Assembly: GCA_038087015.1 (NCBI GenBank)
Contig: JASBNA010000115.1
Span: forward strand, 1-64,000
DNA: 64,000 bases
Direction: 5' to 3'
Origin: Cerrena zonata
Lineage: Eukaryota > Basidiomycota > Agaricomycetes > Polyporales > Cerrenaceae
Below, piece by piece: positions 1 to 11,805 of the stretch (positions are counted from its first letter, which is position 1; the number at the start of each line of letters is the position of its first letter). The notes beneath the pieces were generated by a model that was not told where the DNA came from, ran no database searches, and saw only the letters and a program-made list of their open reading frames with translations. Both the position numbers and the translations under genes were made by a program.

Positions 1-678
1 ACCTCGCATGTCTTCGCTCATCTTCGTGTACATCTCCTTCCGAGTTGGTGAAGCTAACCCATCAGCACCTATCAAGATATCTGCTTGTGCCGAGGAACCA
101 TCTTCAAAGTGCATTACCACAGCGTCTGCATCTTGCTCGTAGGATACAAGCTTTTTGCACAAATGTATGTGGAGGTATGGAAGTAATTCTGGCGAGAGAT
201 CATCGACAAGTATATCCAACATATCTTGTCGAGATAAAGTAGCAGAGCCATCTAAGGTAGATTAACGGTCGGCTCTATAGTGCAAGATGATACGCGAAGG
301 TCAACTTACGGGGCACCTCAAATTCGTAGAAAAAGAACGGATCCTGATTATTGCCTTTACGAAACATCATGCGAGGGGACACAGTCCTCTTCTCGAAAGT
401 TTCTCCGAGCCCAAGGGTATCGAAGATAGAACGGGTCCGTAGCCATGCAGTTATCCCAGCACCACTTTCGGACAATTTATGGCGTGCTTCATACAAGTCA
501 ACAACTATATTCTTGTCATTTTTGAATTTTTTCAGGACAAGGGCGAGGGTAAGGCCTGCAATACCTCCACCACTAAAAGCAAAATATTAGCTGTCTGAAA
601 AGTTTACCGGTATATACTATGGGATAATATGACGTACGCAATTGCGATTCTGAATGCAGAGGCCTCTTGGCTTGTCAT
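1..678 (-). CDS. FAD-dependent monooxygenase (salicylate hydroxylase-like), partial
   Basis: This is the N-terminal part of a flavoprotein aromatic hydroxylase, cut off by the window start. The first exon (638-678) joins exon 310-572 through a 65-base intron and then an exon from 251 leftwards. The spliced product begins MTSQEASAFRIAIAGGGIAG, a Rossmann GxGxxG loop for the FAD ADP moiety, followed by an acidic strand end (VVDLYEA). A later GADGLASPTR segment matches the conserved GD/DG motif of class A monooxygenases. Such enzymes use NAD(P)H and oxygen to hydroxylate phenolic substrates; the substrate cannot be told here. The C-terminal half is missing, so catalytic completeness is unknown. 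Family assignment is firm. Confidence 0.85.
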
Positions 679-1859
679 GGTTGTGGTTGTGGGAATGAAA
701 AGCAGGGTTCGTAGGCAGTCTATTTATAAAAGAGGTGGCTTCGGATTCATCACAACCCTTAGCATTTGGCATGGATGTTTGTGTGATGTCATCAGCTTCG
801 AGCTTCAAGCTGCGGCAGTATTAGATCCTAAAACCGACTGGCACGGGGGATCCGGTAATACAACCTATCTCAACGAACGCTTCGAGCACGAAATGAGCAA
901 TCTGGTTGTCAAATTTTCAGCTTCAGCAGCTGGATTGAGGTCCTATTTTGCATATCGTTTCCATGCGCAAGCCGTAGATAGACATTGCCCATACATATTA
1001 CGCGTCGTTTAGGAGATCTGGATTGTGCAGCCAGTTGAGGTAAGGTTCCTAATTCTCCTACATAGTGCGCATCTGCTACGTCACCGCACCTTATTATTCA
1101 TTCTATTAGTCAATCTAATACCCGGATGAGTGAACACCTGCGGACATTACCTTTATATTGCTATCGTTGCCAGTGCTATCTCCATGGACTTGTGGATGAT
1201 CAAGAGTAAGGAATAGCGCTTTCAGAACTGTTTGCCAGTAACGGCACAACCGACTTGAATGCTAGCAGAACAGCCGTCGGTCTCTTAGTACTCTTACTCT
1301 TTCAGCTCGATACTTACTAGCTATCTCCGGCGTGTCCCTCGGTAGAGATGTCACGAGAGAATGAATAAACCTACCTTCTCGATATCAAAGAAAATAGCCC
1401 TGTGTGGTCCTGGCAGAAAATAATGACATCAAGTCAGAGTGTGCTTGCGAGGTGCGTACTTTCAGATTACCAAAATCATAAACCTCAATACAACTTGCAT
1501 ACTAACCGTGGGAATCGGAAACGAGTGTTTTCACTTCGAACTCCTCCTCGTCTCACCCGGATTCGAGCATAATGCATAATGTTTAATATCCCAAACGGAC
1601 ACATGTTTTCGAAGCATATGTATATTATCTCAATCCAGAGCATTTTGTCTTTATCTATAGAAATAGAATGTCGGTAATATTATTACATGTCGTGGCTAAC
1701 AGAGTCCATCTGTGTCTCATATCGTGTCAAATCATCCCCCGTAAAAATACTTTAACCAAGCACGCTTTCTTGAGATGCACCTCCCCCACCATCGTCAACA
1801 CCTTCCTCGAACTTGGCATATTAATGATTTCTCAGTTCATTGTGTTCATATGAACACCT
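679..1859. other. Intergenic, no gene seen
   Basis: The stretch separates the divergently placed start of the monooxygenase from the 3' end of the phosphate transporter. Short open frames on both strands have no recognisable domain, no convincing splice sites and skewed composition. I see nothing functional beyond likely promoter and 3' untranslated sequence. Confidence 0.5.
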
Positions 1860-4350
1860 TCAAGCGCGAGCGCGAGCACGAGCACGCAACTCTTCAGCGT
1901 AGATCGCATCAGGGTCACGGCCCTTGACCTCGGGAAGGAGAAGTGTGAAGACTGCACCGGCGAGACAACAGCCGACGAAAACTATAGGTAGTGAAAGGGA
2001 AGGTTAGCTTCGAGTGAGCGAGGAAGCATGTGAATTGGACGTACTCCAGAGAACATGAGGGGTACCGATGTCCTTGCTGAGACTGTTGAAGGCAAGTGCG
2101 GAGATGATAGCACCGGCCTTACCACTAGCGGCCGAGATACCATGTGCAGTGGCACGGAATTTGGTGGGGAAGACTTCGGCAGGGTAACAGTAGGTTGTAC
2201 TATTCAGAAGGAGCGATATGTGAGTTAAAAGATGGCAACGAGATAAGAACTATGAACTTACGTGTTGGCACCGAAGTTGAAGAAGAATTGGAGGAAGGCG
2301 AAGCAGACAATGAAGGACACTTTGCTCAGGGAATGGAACCTTCCTGCCAAGATACCAACTGCAAGCACAGTGTTAGTCGACATTCACATGAACGCAGTAG
2401 AAGGGGGACTTACGGAACAGGGCTTCGAATAAGAAACCTTGGATTTGGATCCACTTCCTACCGAGGTACTCGATAGTAAAAACAGTGGCGTAGTATCCTG
2501 TAACATTGCTCAGTACAGAACTCACAAATGTGGAGCAGGAAAGAGATATACCAGGGACGAACCCGAGAGCGGTGATGATCAGGTTACCGATACCGATGTG
2601 GAAAAGCCGTTCGTAAGTGGAACCGCTTGAGCCATCGAAGCCAATTTGTTGAAGGACGACATTTTGGTTTAAGTTGATGCCATAGAATCTATAGATGCGA
2701 ACATTCGAGTTGAGTATACACCACTCAAGAATAAGGTCACATTAAAGAAGGTAACGTACGCAATATCGAGGAGGAACCAACACATGGAAGTACCAATCAA
2801 CTGCTTGAGATGTCTCCATTCCGAGAAGTATTCTAAGAATTCCTTAAAGTGGTTCTTCTTGGCATCAAGCAGTTCTTTAGCAGCAACGGTAGTGGCAGTG
2901 GTGGTGTCCTTGGGCTTGTCGGAACCGTTATCCTCAGTAGCCTGTTTCTCCTTCAAAGTGTCGAGTGATTCCGCGTCCCGAGCATCACGCTTAGCGTCTT
3001 CGAAACGTTTGGACTCGGGAAGAGTAAGACGTTGGTAGAGGGTACCGAATGCAGGAATGAGGGAAAGACCGACAACAATACGCCAGACTGATAGCAATGG
3101 TAAGCATCTAACGCTCGTAATCAGTGAGGGGAAATAACGATACATACCACCGTCAAGTTTGCTGGTTTCACCCTTATCCAAAACGCTTTTGTAGCAAGTC
3201 AAGACAATGATGAATGCCAAGCTTCCGGCAAATGAGCCCCATCCTTGGTTAGCAAAGATGTAGGACAGAAGGACACCTCGTCGGCGGACGTGTGCACGAT
3301 CTGTGGAAATAGTAGCAGACATAGGATAGTCACCACCCACACCAATACCGAGGAGAATACGGAAGACGCCAAGGTATATCAGGCAGGCATTAGGCGAGAG
3401 TTGACCCGTTGGGGTGGTCAAACAAAGGATGGTGGCGATAATGATGAGCATAAGCTCCTTGCCATCTATGTTTCGCAGTGAGTTAGTAGGATGACAGCGA
3501 AACCGAGGATGAATGGTATGAACGTACAGACTGCTTTACGGCCGAAGTAATCGGCAGAGAAACCGAAAGCAAATTGGCCAATCACACTTCCAATGTTGGC
3601 ACCAGCTTTCATGAATCCCTCGAGATTAGAAGGCAGGGAATGTCCGCCGAAAAGACGGAACTGCAACATAGTTGCAACAGGCTGGATATGGAATATGTTG
3701 ATCAGTTACCGTCGAACGTGCATATAGAGGACAAATACACTAGAAGTGTATTGCGTTTGGTGTATCGGCCCGAGAAGAGACGCACTACTTCCACCATCAT
3801 CACGAGGAGGATGGCGAAAAATAGCTTCCGTGTATGACGCATCAAGAGGGAACGGGGTGGCATATGACAATGAACCTGCCCGCCACAAACATACATAGAA
3901 GCATATGCGGCGTATAGGTAAGTCATATGAACCAGCGTACCGCCCAGGCGCATATACCCAGTGAGATAAGATGCTTCCACATGGGAAAAGGCGTTTCTGG
4001 CTGTGGATGTTTTGACAAAACACTCACGTTGATGATGAAAAGGTCATAAGCTGCACAGAGACGTCAGTAAGATTTAGAAAAGAACATATTACATGTATAC
4101 TGACCATCGAGGAAGAAACCAACCTGGAATACAAGGTTAGAAATGAAGTTCGGGGTAGTCGCGTGACACAAAAACGCACCCCAGCAATACCGAGCAACTT
4201 GACTTCGGGGTAACTGAGAATAAAAGGAGGGCGGCCTTCGCCTTCGATTTCGTAGGAACTCAAATCGGTTCGAGTATTGGCATTTGTGGGCGTGTCCGAG
4301 CGAGACGAGGGAGGAGTCGGCTCTGCATTTTCGGTCGTGTGACCAGCCAT
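1860..4350 (-). CDS. Pho84-like inorganic phosphate:H+ symporter (MFS)
   Basis: A plasma-membrane major facilitator of the phosphate:H+ symporter family. About ten exons can be joined. The N-terminus is hydrophilic (Ser/Thr/Pro-rich), then come [15 protein letters not shown] and [11 protein letters not shown] around helix 1, the signature [13 protein letters not shown] in helix 4, a charged central loop rich in Lys/Asp/Glu, and a C-terminal [14 protein letters not shown] followed by an Arg/Ala tail. These motifs are diagnostic for Pho84/PHO-5 proteins that import phosphate under starvation. The intron between IIN and PVAT is 346 bases (3682-4027), while the others are near 50-70. The model ends at TGA 1860-1862. 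No frameshift was seen. Confidence 0.9.
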
Positions 4351-6123
4351 GTTCGACGTTTAGAAGTGAGTTGGGCTTCAAGGAGCGTTGGGGAGACTTT
4401 TAAAAGAGTGCCAAGTGAGCCATGTATTATAGTGAAACACAAAAGACCTCCGACGCACGTTTGATATGACCAGGCGAGCGAACTGGCGTGTTGACGCAGG
4501 CGCTCCACTATAGCTCCTCGAGGGATCTTAAGAGAATCTTGTGTTTCGACTGCCACAGCCCAACCTAATAAGCAGAAAGCTGTCGTTAGTTGACAGGATC
4601 AGCATCGTTATTAGGGAAAACTGGGTGCGCATAGAGACACACCTGTCGAGCTTTGCAACGAACGCCTGGGGGATCTAAAAATAGGTCCTCTTGCGGTGCG
4701 TTTGAAAGACTGTTTAAAGAGGGCTCTGCTTCGTACAGATAACCCAGGTTATGGCGTGTAGCACAACCAAAGAGAGTGGGGAGGACTGTAGGACAGGTCT
4801 GTGGAGGGACGGGGGAAAGAGTCCAGGGAAAAGGCGGTCAGGCGAGTACTCCGGATTTTATCGATTCTATTTTTCAGGAAATTTAACACCGGGACAAAGG
4901 ACATCAAAAATTCAACCCAGAGCCGAGATCGCGATCGAGACTGCCTCATCAGATCTTCCGAGTGGATCTCTCCCAAACGCGGCGACTTCCAGAGACACTC
5001 TCCTGTTATGGTAAGTTGGAGACGGTATCCCGCTCTTCCTGTAGGCTAAGTACTCTGAGATTTAGTCTTCAAATAGACACAAGAAATGCTATATTGCGTA
5101 AATAATAGCGATAGATTCGAATGTAGCTCTCACATTGCATTTCAACTCACTGGTTCCGATTCGACGTGCAACAGCATTTCACCGGGCGGCACATCTACGG
5201 CATTTTGAAAAGGCGAGAGACCTTGACAAATGAGATATTCTTACGAAAACGTCAATGATCTAATACACAGCGAGTATTTATCAGTTTGCGTTTGCTCCGA
5301 GAAAACTGACATCATGGGACCACAGTCACGGCTGAACTATGCTGGACTGTGCTGCTGTTTATTTGCTTTTGTAATGAACGCACCTGCTAGTATGTCGCAC
5401 TTAACGTCCTTACAAGCCCACTCTCAATGCTCGAGCCGGACTCGTCAATGTCGAAGCGGGCATGACTACCCCCATCATTTGAGCGTCCCCATCTCTCCCG
5501 TTCCGATGTCGGTTGTTGAGGTAAACATACTGTGTTTTACAAAAGCGTATGGTTCATCACTGCCATGCGCAGTGTGCTTCCAACGCACGTTCGTCCGTCC
5601 AGTAGGCATAGGAAACGCTGGACGGAGCTGTACGGGCTAGGACAAACGAGTATGTCAGTATGATGAGTGTTCTGTATATATATACAACTCCATCACAAAC
5701 TTGGTGAGTCAAATGGGGCTAACCTACAAGGGAGACAAAATTGCCTGGTGAAGATAGAGTTTGACACGTATTCCAGCAATGACAAGGCAGAACCTTGAAG
5801 TCGGAACCGAATAATTTTGCTACGTCACAGGCTCATCACAGGTACTGACTTTCTAGTGTGTCGTTATACTCATCTTGATTCCAGACGTAAAGCGATACGA
5901 GGATAAGGCAGTAAATCCAGGAGCAAAGTATACATATATAAAGGTCAGGCAATACGGGTATAGCAAGGACAGCAAAGCAATGAGACGAGAAAACCAAAAG
6001 TTCGATTTGGGTATGCAGCTTGTTTGTAACAAGTCATCGCAGCGGCACACGGGGGCTTCAAAGTTTGAACAAATAGTCAGCCACACTTCTCAAGAAAAAG
6101 GAACTGAAAGTAATCGGTTAGAC
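4351..6123. other. Intergenic, no convincing gene
   Basis: It contains the upstream region of the phosphate transporter and the 3' flank of the next small gene. Open frames of 70-136 codons occur (for example 5230-5640 plus), but they lack domains, hydrophobic patterning or supporting splice signals, so none is called. Confidence 0.4.
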
Positions 6124-6501
6124 TCACCTAGTAGCAAATAAATAATAGGCCACACCAAAACACGTCATCACTGCCATCACAAGTACAAATACCAAAAGCA
6201 ACAGCCATCGTTCGTGCAAGGCATTAGTACCCTTGTTCGTGATCGACGAAGAGGAAGATGTGGAGAGTGATGGTGTGTGTAGATTGAGAGGGGTCGGTGT
6301 GCGACGTCGACGAGGCGCACGCATACGGTAGGCTCCCTTTTCGAGATAGATAGAGGGGGAGTCTGCCACTCGAGCTGGTGGGTTCGGGAGGGTGAAATAA
6401 CCTGTCATCTTGACAACGTTGGTCGTGAATGAATGTGGAGTATAGGATAGACTAGATGTACAGGGCGTGTCGCTACAGTTCAATTCATGGCATACATCCA
6501 T
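6124..6501 (-). CDS. Small C-terminally anchored membrane protein, unknown
   Basis: A single open frame of up to 125 codons. The middle is basic and Ser/Thr-rich (MRAPRRRRTPTP), and close to the end there is one long hydrophobic helix (WLLLLVFVLVMAVMTCFGVA) followed by YYLFATR and the stop. That pattern suits a tail-anchored or type II single-pass protein. The true start could be the later methionine in MTGYFTLPNP. The stop codon TGA is embedded in AGGTGAGT, a perfect splice donor, so the protein may continue into a further exon that I could not identify. No family recognised. Confidence 0.45.
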   Translation of the reverse strand: MDVCHELNCSDTPCTSSLSYTPHSFTTNVVKMTGYFTLPNPPARVADSPSIYLEKGAYRMRAPRRRRTPTPLNLHTPSLSTSSSSSITNKGTNALHERWLLLLVFVLVMAVMTCFGVAYYLFATR

Positions 6502-7164
6502 ACGAGACTGAATAGACTTACCCTAGTCGTTTACTAGTAGGTGGGCTGTGGTTTTGGTAGACCTATGTTGTGAACCTGAGGCGGAAGTTGTAGTAGTACT
6601 AGCGACCTATGTTAGCAACAAACCGCGAGGAGCCCGTTTGATATACAGAACCGACCTTCGTATTTGAATGGCCTCGTGACTGTGTTTCCCTCATGTATTA
6701 CAAGTGCAGATATGTACTACGAGTCCATTAGGAATCGACTCGGAGAGGCTGACAACTCGTATTCAGCAACTTGAAGTTGAGTGTCAGGGTGCGTCGGGCG
6801 CCTCGTCATCAGCCATATTTGGCAATATCTCCTCCTGACATATACGAGCTGGGCTCTTACATCACTGGGGTGAGGCACAAAATATGTGTATTCTATGTTT
6901 TCAAGGAGCGATGTAGAATATAGAGAATGCATATGAAGAGAGAGTGAGGTATCGGAAAAGATGTATGATACAGGTTGAAGGGGACGTTAGGTCCAACGGA
7001 AATCTACCATGAAACAGAGGGATAGTGCAAAGGGAGGAGTGTATTACAAGACAAATGCGCTCGTGGAGGGTGCATAAGGATCCCAAACGCTTTTGATCTC
7101 CGCTTTACGCTTTACAATGCGTTTCTTGGTACCCCCTAACAATTTCTTTGCATGAGACAAAACG
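6502..7164. other. Intergenic, no gene seen
   Basis: Lies between two small minus-strand genes. The short frames at 6717-7086 have no features. A possible extra exon of the upstream neighbour cannot be excluded. Confidence 0.35.
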
Positions 7165-7620
7165 CTACTGCTTTGGATGGGGATTCTGCTCACGTTTATT
7201 AACGACGCGCTTCTTCTGTGTGGGAGCCTCTTCAATAGCAGGAGTGCTGCCGATATATCTTCCACATTTCCGACATTTGCACTTCGCACAGCTCTTAACA
7301 CCCAACCGATCTATCCAGTACTCGTCCCTCAACTTTGCAACCTCGAAGCTCCATCTTTGAGTTTCTTTCCTGGGGATCAATTTTCCACTCTTCGTTTTAC
7401 GAGGTGGGGGAGGAGCGGGGTGTTTATCCAGTGCGTGTTCGAATGCCATGATTGCATCTTCAGAAACGGTATCTGGATTCGTCGTTGTGAAACCTGCAAT
7501 TTCGAGGTATGCTGAGAGGACGTTAGCCACAGTTAAGGGTTGTTCCGCTTTAAGGAGGGATTGCAAGGCTTTCTCGATGGTGGTGCACATCATGGTCGCG
7601 TTATGCAGACGAGGATTCAA
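7165..7620 (-). CDS. Small protein with Cys cluster, unknown
   Basis: A single-exon frame of 151 codons; the more natural start may be the MMCTTIEKAL methionine about nine codons in. The N-terminal third is helical and hydrophobic-patterned (IEKALQSLLKAEQPLTVANVL), the centre is Pro-rich and basic, and the C-terminal part holds CAKCKCRKCGRYIG, two CxxC-type pairs that could bind zinc, before a basic tail. I do not recognise the family. The opposite-strand frame at 7177-7515 is judged a shadow because the Cys cluster and helix pattern lie on this strand. Confidence 0.5.
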   Translation of the reverse strand: MNPRLHNATMMCTTIEKALQSLLKAEQPLTVANVLSAYLEIAGFTTTNPDTVSEDAIMAFEHALDKHPAPPPPRKTKSGKLIPRKETQRWSFEVAKLRDEYWIDRLGVKSCAKCKCRKCGRYIGSTPAIEEAPTQKKRVVNKREQNPHPKQ

Positions 7621-9821
7621 CGAGGTATGGTAGGAGTGAAGATACTAGGCAGAGGAGGAAAGGCAAGGAAAGATAAAGGACTCCAAATACAAGGAGCTTT
7701 AAGTAGTCTCTATCGATGGATAGGTCAAATGAGACAGGTCAATACTTGGACGACGAGAACAAAGGATTGTCAACCGGTAGGGTACTATTGGACCATGCAC
7801 ATTACCTTATACCTTGCACGCCACTCTGATTGCCCATACGACCGCTCAGTAGACAATAAATGCGGTGTACACGTTGTAATGGACAATGCGCCTAGATGGA
7901 GAAGGCGTGTGTGGTAACCAGTGGACAGAACAGAGTGGCAAGGACCTGATAGCGACTTGTTAAACAACAAACAATAATTCGCCAAAATGAAGTGGCTCAA
8001 TAACGCGTGAGTACCGCATGGGTCAAACACACTGGTCACTGTCACATCCACGGTCTCATGACTTCATCGTGTGACTGTGTGACTTTACCGTCCTTCCGAG
8101 TCCGAGCAGTGTGGTTTGAACTTGCACTAACACGAAGAATCAGCGTAGCAATCCAGAACTCATTGTTGCAAAAACACTAAAGACGCAACAAATCTGACCC
8201 CTAGGCCTCATCGCTAACATCAGACTTTTAGGCTGTGTATGCTACAGAGGCACAAGAGTCCCTAACGACGAGCACTGGCTGTCAACTGACGAACAATTGC
8301 CACTGTGCATTGCGCTACCCCAGAGGAACTTTCACAAGTAAATGACGAATAACCTATCTCATTGCCCCAGACATTGTCAGGGGATCAGTATTGATTTGTC
8401 CAATCTCACGGTGCAAAGTAAATCCTAACACCTATGTTTTCTAGATTATCACCATAGTGTTTATTGAACTCTACTTGTAGAACTTGAATCAGCTATCTTG
8501 CCGGCCGTCTGACTCTTACGAGTGTCCACAGGAGCGTATTACACCTCCTATGGTGTAGACATTTCATTATACAGTAAAGTTTAATGATATGGATCGAGAA
8601 CGCACTACTCGATATTGGTCTTATGCATTTCCAATGGGCGGATATATCTCCCTCGGAGTACTATAACCAAAAGACTCAAAGGGGGACTACATTGAACTGA
8701 AATCTTTGGGGGTAGTTTGGAGCGCGACTTTCGGACATATCTCTCGACTCCTAGGTCATAGACTTGAACGTGGTTTGAATAGGCACTCTAGCCCACGCCT
8801 TCATCTCATTTGAAGTAGTATTTGCGCCCACTTAATTGTTTGCGACAAGGGGGACCGCCTCCAACGATCGCGCAAAGGGGACTTGCTGAGTAACAGTGGT
8901 TTCGAACTCTGAAGCTACTTCCCCCCAGAAAGGACTTCCGCATCTCTACAAGGCAAGTGACTTACAAAGCTCGGTCGCTTATGCCAGCAATTCGCTCACT
9001 CTTTCCGCTGCTGTTCTTGTCTAGACAATGTTAATCCGCCTGAAAGCCGTAGACAGCTCTACCCGACTGTTGTTGTAGACACAAGTAACAAAGCATCGCG
9101 GAACGGTCATAGGTAACTACCGTTATACCCCATTCTTTGTTGAAAATTATAACAATGCTCTTGCTTACATTTGTCGAGATAGATCGTAAGTTTTACTATT
9201 TCCAAGGGTGCCCCGGAAGGCATGGTTCTTTGTTTCAGACACTATCGAACTTCCCAGCAAGGTCGAGATCGCCATGCCATAGGAGTTAGCAATATTGCCA
9301 AACCAACCCCAATACCCATGAGATTAGCAGTCAGTACAACGTACTACCTGCTTTCGCATTGATCATCATGCCCGGTGTTCTAGACGTATGATCAAGTTCC
9401 TGAACCCCGCCAGGGACGTAGAACCACTAACGTCAGGAACCAGTCCGGCTTTTACGATTCTCCTCGACCCAGGGGTCATCATTACCGAACCTTACTTCCC
9501 AATCTAGTTAACGAGCATCCGTTTTTGGTCTTCCGCACATCCTCATCAAGCCAGAGCGTTCGACTTTACTCCTCCCCTGCCCGACTACAAGGATTGATCG
9601 CAGACACCAAGCAAAACATCCAACTCCTATGGCTGGTATTGTCATCTCTCCTGATACTTTGTTAATCCGAATCTGAAATATCGATTTGTTGTGATACAAG
9701 GTGGGGCAACCTAGACGATTTGGTCGAGGCGGGGCGAGTGATTGATAATTGCTCTATCATCCTTCGAGTACTATGTTTTGTATAGGAGAACGCATCTCCT
9801 GTATTCGTGCTCAGAAAAGGA
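7621..9821. other. Long ORF-poor intergenic stretch
   Basis: More than 2 kb without a plausible gene; between about 8.06 and 9.5 kb neither strand carries an open frame above 60 codons. No terminal repeats, tRNA or rRNA signatures were seen. It may be decayed mobile DNA or simply regulatory sequence of the secreted repeat protein that follows. Confidence 0.4.
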
Positions 9822-9827
9822 TATAAG
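9822..9827 (+). promoter_or_regulatory. TATA-like box of the repeat-protein gene
   Basis: TATAAG in an AT-rich context about 100 bases before the ATG at 9925. Position fits a fungal core promoter with a pyrimidine-rich (CT) leader after it. Weak evidence, motif only. Confidence 0.35.
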
Positions 9828-9924
9828 ACAGAACATACACCTCTCAATCACTCAGCGAACTCTCGTGTCTTTCACTCAGAGTTCATTTGCCACTTCGGTA
9901 CCTCTCTCAACAACTTCACTCACC

Positions 9925-11381
9925 ATGCACACTTCATTCTTCGTATCCCTCATCACCGCCGTGACGCTCGTCTCTGGCTTTCCCGTTCTTCAAGAACGTT
10001 CACCAGGCTTCCCGACTTACCCTACCTTCCCTACCGGTGGGAATGCCCAGACCGGTTCTTCAGGGAACGTGAACGGCGGGGATGTCGTCAACGAAGGCTG
10101 GAAGATTCAGAACTATCCTTGGGCTAGTAAGTTCTTACCGCATGATCATAAGACCAATCCTGATAACGCTACTTTACGCCCATAGACAATGCTGGCAATG
10201 GTGGATACACCCAGTCGGGGAACGCTTATGCTGGTAGCTCTTGGGGTGGAGGCGGAAACGCACTGTCCGGGAACTCTGGTAATGCTAACGGTGGTAGCGT
10301 CGGAAACTTTGGCGGTGTTATCGTGAACGGTCAAAACGCAAGTACGTTGAGTATTCTTCACTGCGCGGTTAGCACTCGTCCTCACAACTTTTTCCAGATC
10401 ACGCTGGTAATGGTGGTACCTCTGTCAGTGGAAACGCATACGGTGGAAACGCAAAACGTGGCTATCCCTACTACCCTGGTTTCTCCTCGGGAGGGAACGC
10501 TCAGACCGGAAACAGCGGCAATGTTAATGGTGGTGACGTTGTTAACTACGGTGGTTATGTCTGGAACGGCTGGGGCGCTAGTAAGTCAGCAATCTCGATT
10601 ATGAGCTTATCAATTGCTTTGACTGACATGAATATGTTTTATAGACCAAGCTGGAAACGGTGGATACACCAAGTCTGGGAACGCTTATGCAGGAAGTGGC
10701 TTCGGAGGCGGAGGAAACGCCGTCTCTGGCAACTCTGGCAACGCTAACGGTGGTTCTGTCTACAACTCCGGAGGCACTATCGTAAACGGACCCGGTGCTA
10801 GTAAGCGATTGTATCAGATTCGTGTTAACTCGTTTGCTCATCATCGTTCATAGACAAAGCGGGCAACGGTGGAACCTCTATCAGCGGTAATGCTTACGGT
10901 GGTAATGCTAAACGCGGATTCCCCTCCTTCCCTGGGTTCGCTACGGGAGGCAATGCTCAGACCGGAAACAGTGGGAACGTGAACGGCGGAGACGTCGTGA
11001 ACGAAGGTGGTTATATCTGGAACGGTTGGGGTGCAAGTAAGTTTTCTCCTATCCTCAGGCTGTACGACCAAACATCGATTGACTTCCCAATTACCCCCTT
11101 TCTAGACCAAGCTGGTAACGGCGGTTACACCAAGTCTGGAAACGCTTATGCTGGTAGCGGTTTCGGAGGTGGAGGTAATGCAGTCTCTGGCAACTCTGGA
11201 AACGCTAACGGAGGATCCGTGTACAATGGTGGATATGTCATCACTAACGGTCCTGGTGCGAGTAAGTTCAATCCTAACTTTCGTTTCTGTTGGCTCTTGT
11301 TGATGGACTCATCTCGTAGATCAAGCTGGAAATGGTGGTACCTCCGTCAGCGGTGATGCTCATGGAGGAAACGCTCACTAA
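9925..11381 (+). CDS. Secreted Gly/Asn-rich repeat protein with Kex2 sites (KEP type)
   Basis: Seven exons (9925-10126, 10186-10341, 10398-10580, 10645-10800, 10854-11036, 11106-11261, 11320-11381) give 365 residues. A signal peptide (MHTSFFVSLITAVTLVSGFP) leads into three near-identical units of about 113 residues rich in GN, GG and SGNA. Lys-Arg pairs at 139-140 and 252-253 separate the units. Each is followed by G-Y/F-P and further aromatic and Pro residues, and the protein ends exactly where a third pair would stand. This matches fungal Kex2-processed repeat proteins, which the Golgi protease Kex2 cuts into several peptides. Repellent-like wall peptides, signals or cyclic-peptide precursors are known members; which applies is not shown. 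A structural Gly-rich wall protein is the alternative. Every intron is phase 1. Confidence 0.85.
10186..11381 (+). repeat. Tandem exon-pair duplication inside the repeat gene
   Basis: Exons alternate 156 and 183 bases (156,183,156,183,156, then a truncated 62), all bounded by phase 1 introns with the same junction (Ala codon plus A, then GTA). Two full exon pairs with their introns (10186-10644 and 10645-11105) and a partial third (11106-11381) make up the coding repeat. Introns differ in sequence and length (53-69 bases). Confidence 0.9.
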
Positions 11382-11805
11382 TCCTCATCCCATCGGGTTA
11401 CTGCATACTTCACTGCGGTGTTTACAACTTGAAACTTGAATTGATCTTTTCTTCTTTCGGGACTCTGGTGGTAGCTTGTTTGTACTTGTATTCTCACACT
11501 CCTCGGGAACAATACTCTTGGCTTGAAACATATTTGTATTAGCCTTTTATTGTTGGAATGGAATTTGTTGACGTCTCTTGACTTGGCAACCGAATTGGTA
11601 CAAACAAGAAATTGATATTTCAAACTCCGCGAAATTATATCACCACCTTGCCGAACACTTTGCCGAGCTTACCCCTTCCCAATTTCTTTCTTTCCATTTC
11701 CTCTTGGAGTTGATGTCTTTCGCGATTGGGTTTGGATTCAAGCGTAACTCTCAATCAATAGCAACCAAAGGTTTGAGTATCTTTCTGCCATCATCTGCTA
11801 TTGCG

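Noticed and set aside
3702..4023. Two overlapping minus-strand frames of 92 and 105 codons
   Set aside because: They lie in the long intron of the phosphate transporter; joining 4028 to 3681 restores the conserved [14 protein letters not shown] sequence.
3706..4027. Possible C/D snoRNA (GTGATGA and CTGA boxes) in the transporter intron
   Set aside because: The boxes are about 95 bases apart, but the sequences flanking them do not pair into a terminal stem and no C'/D' boxes were found.
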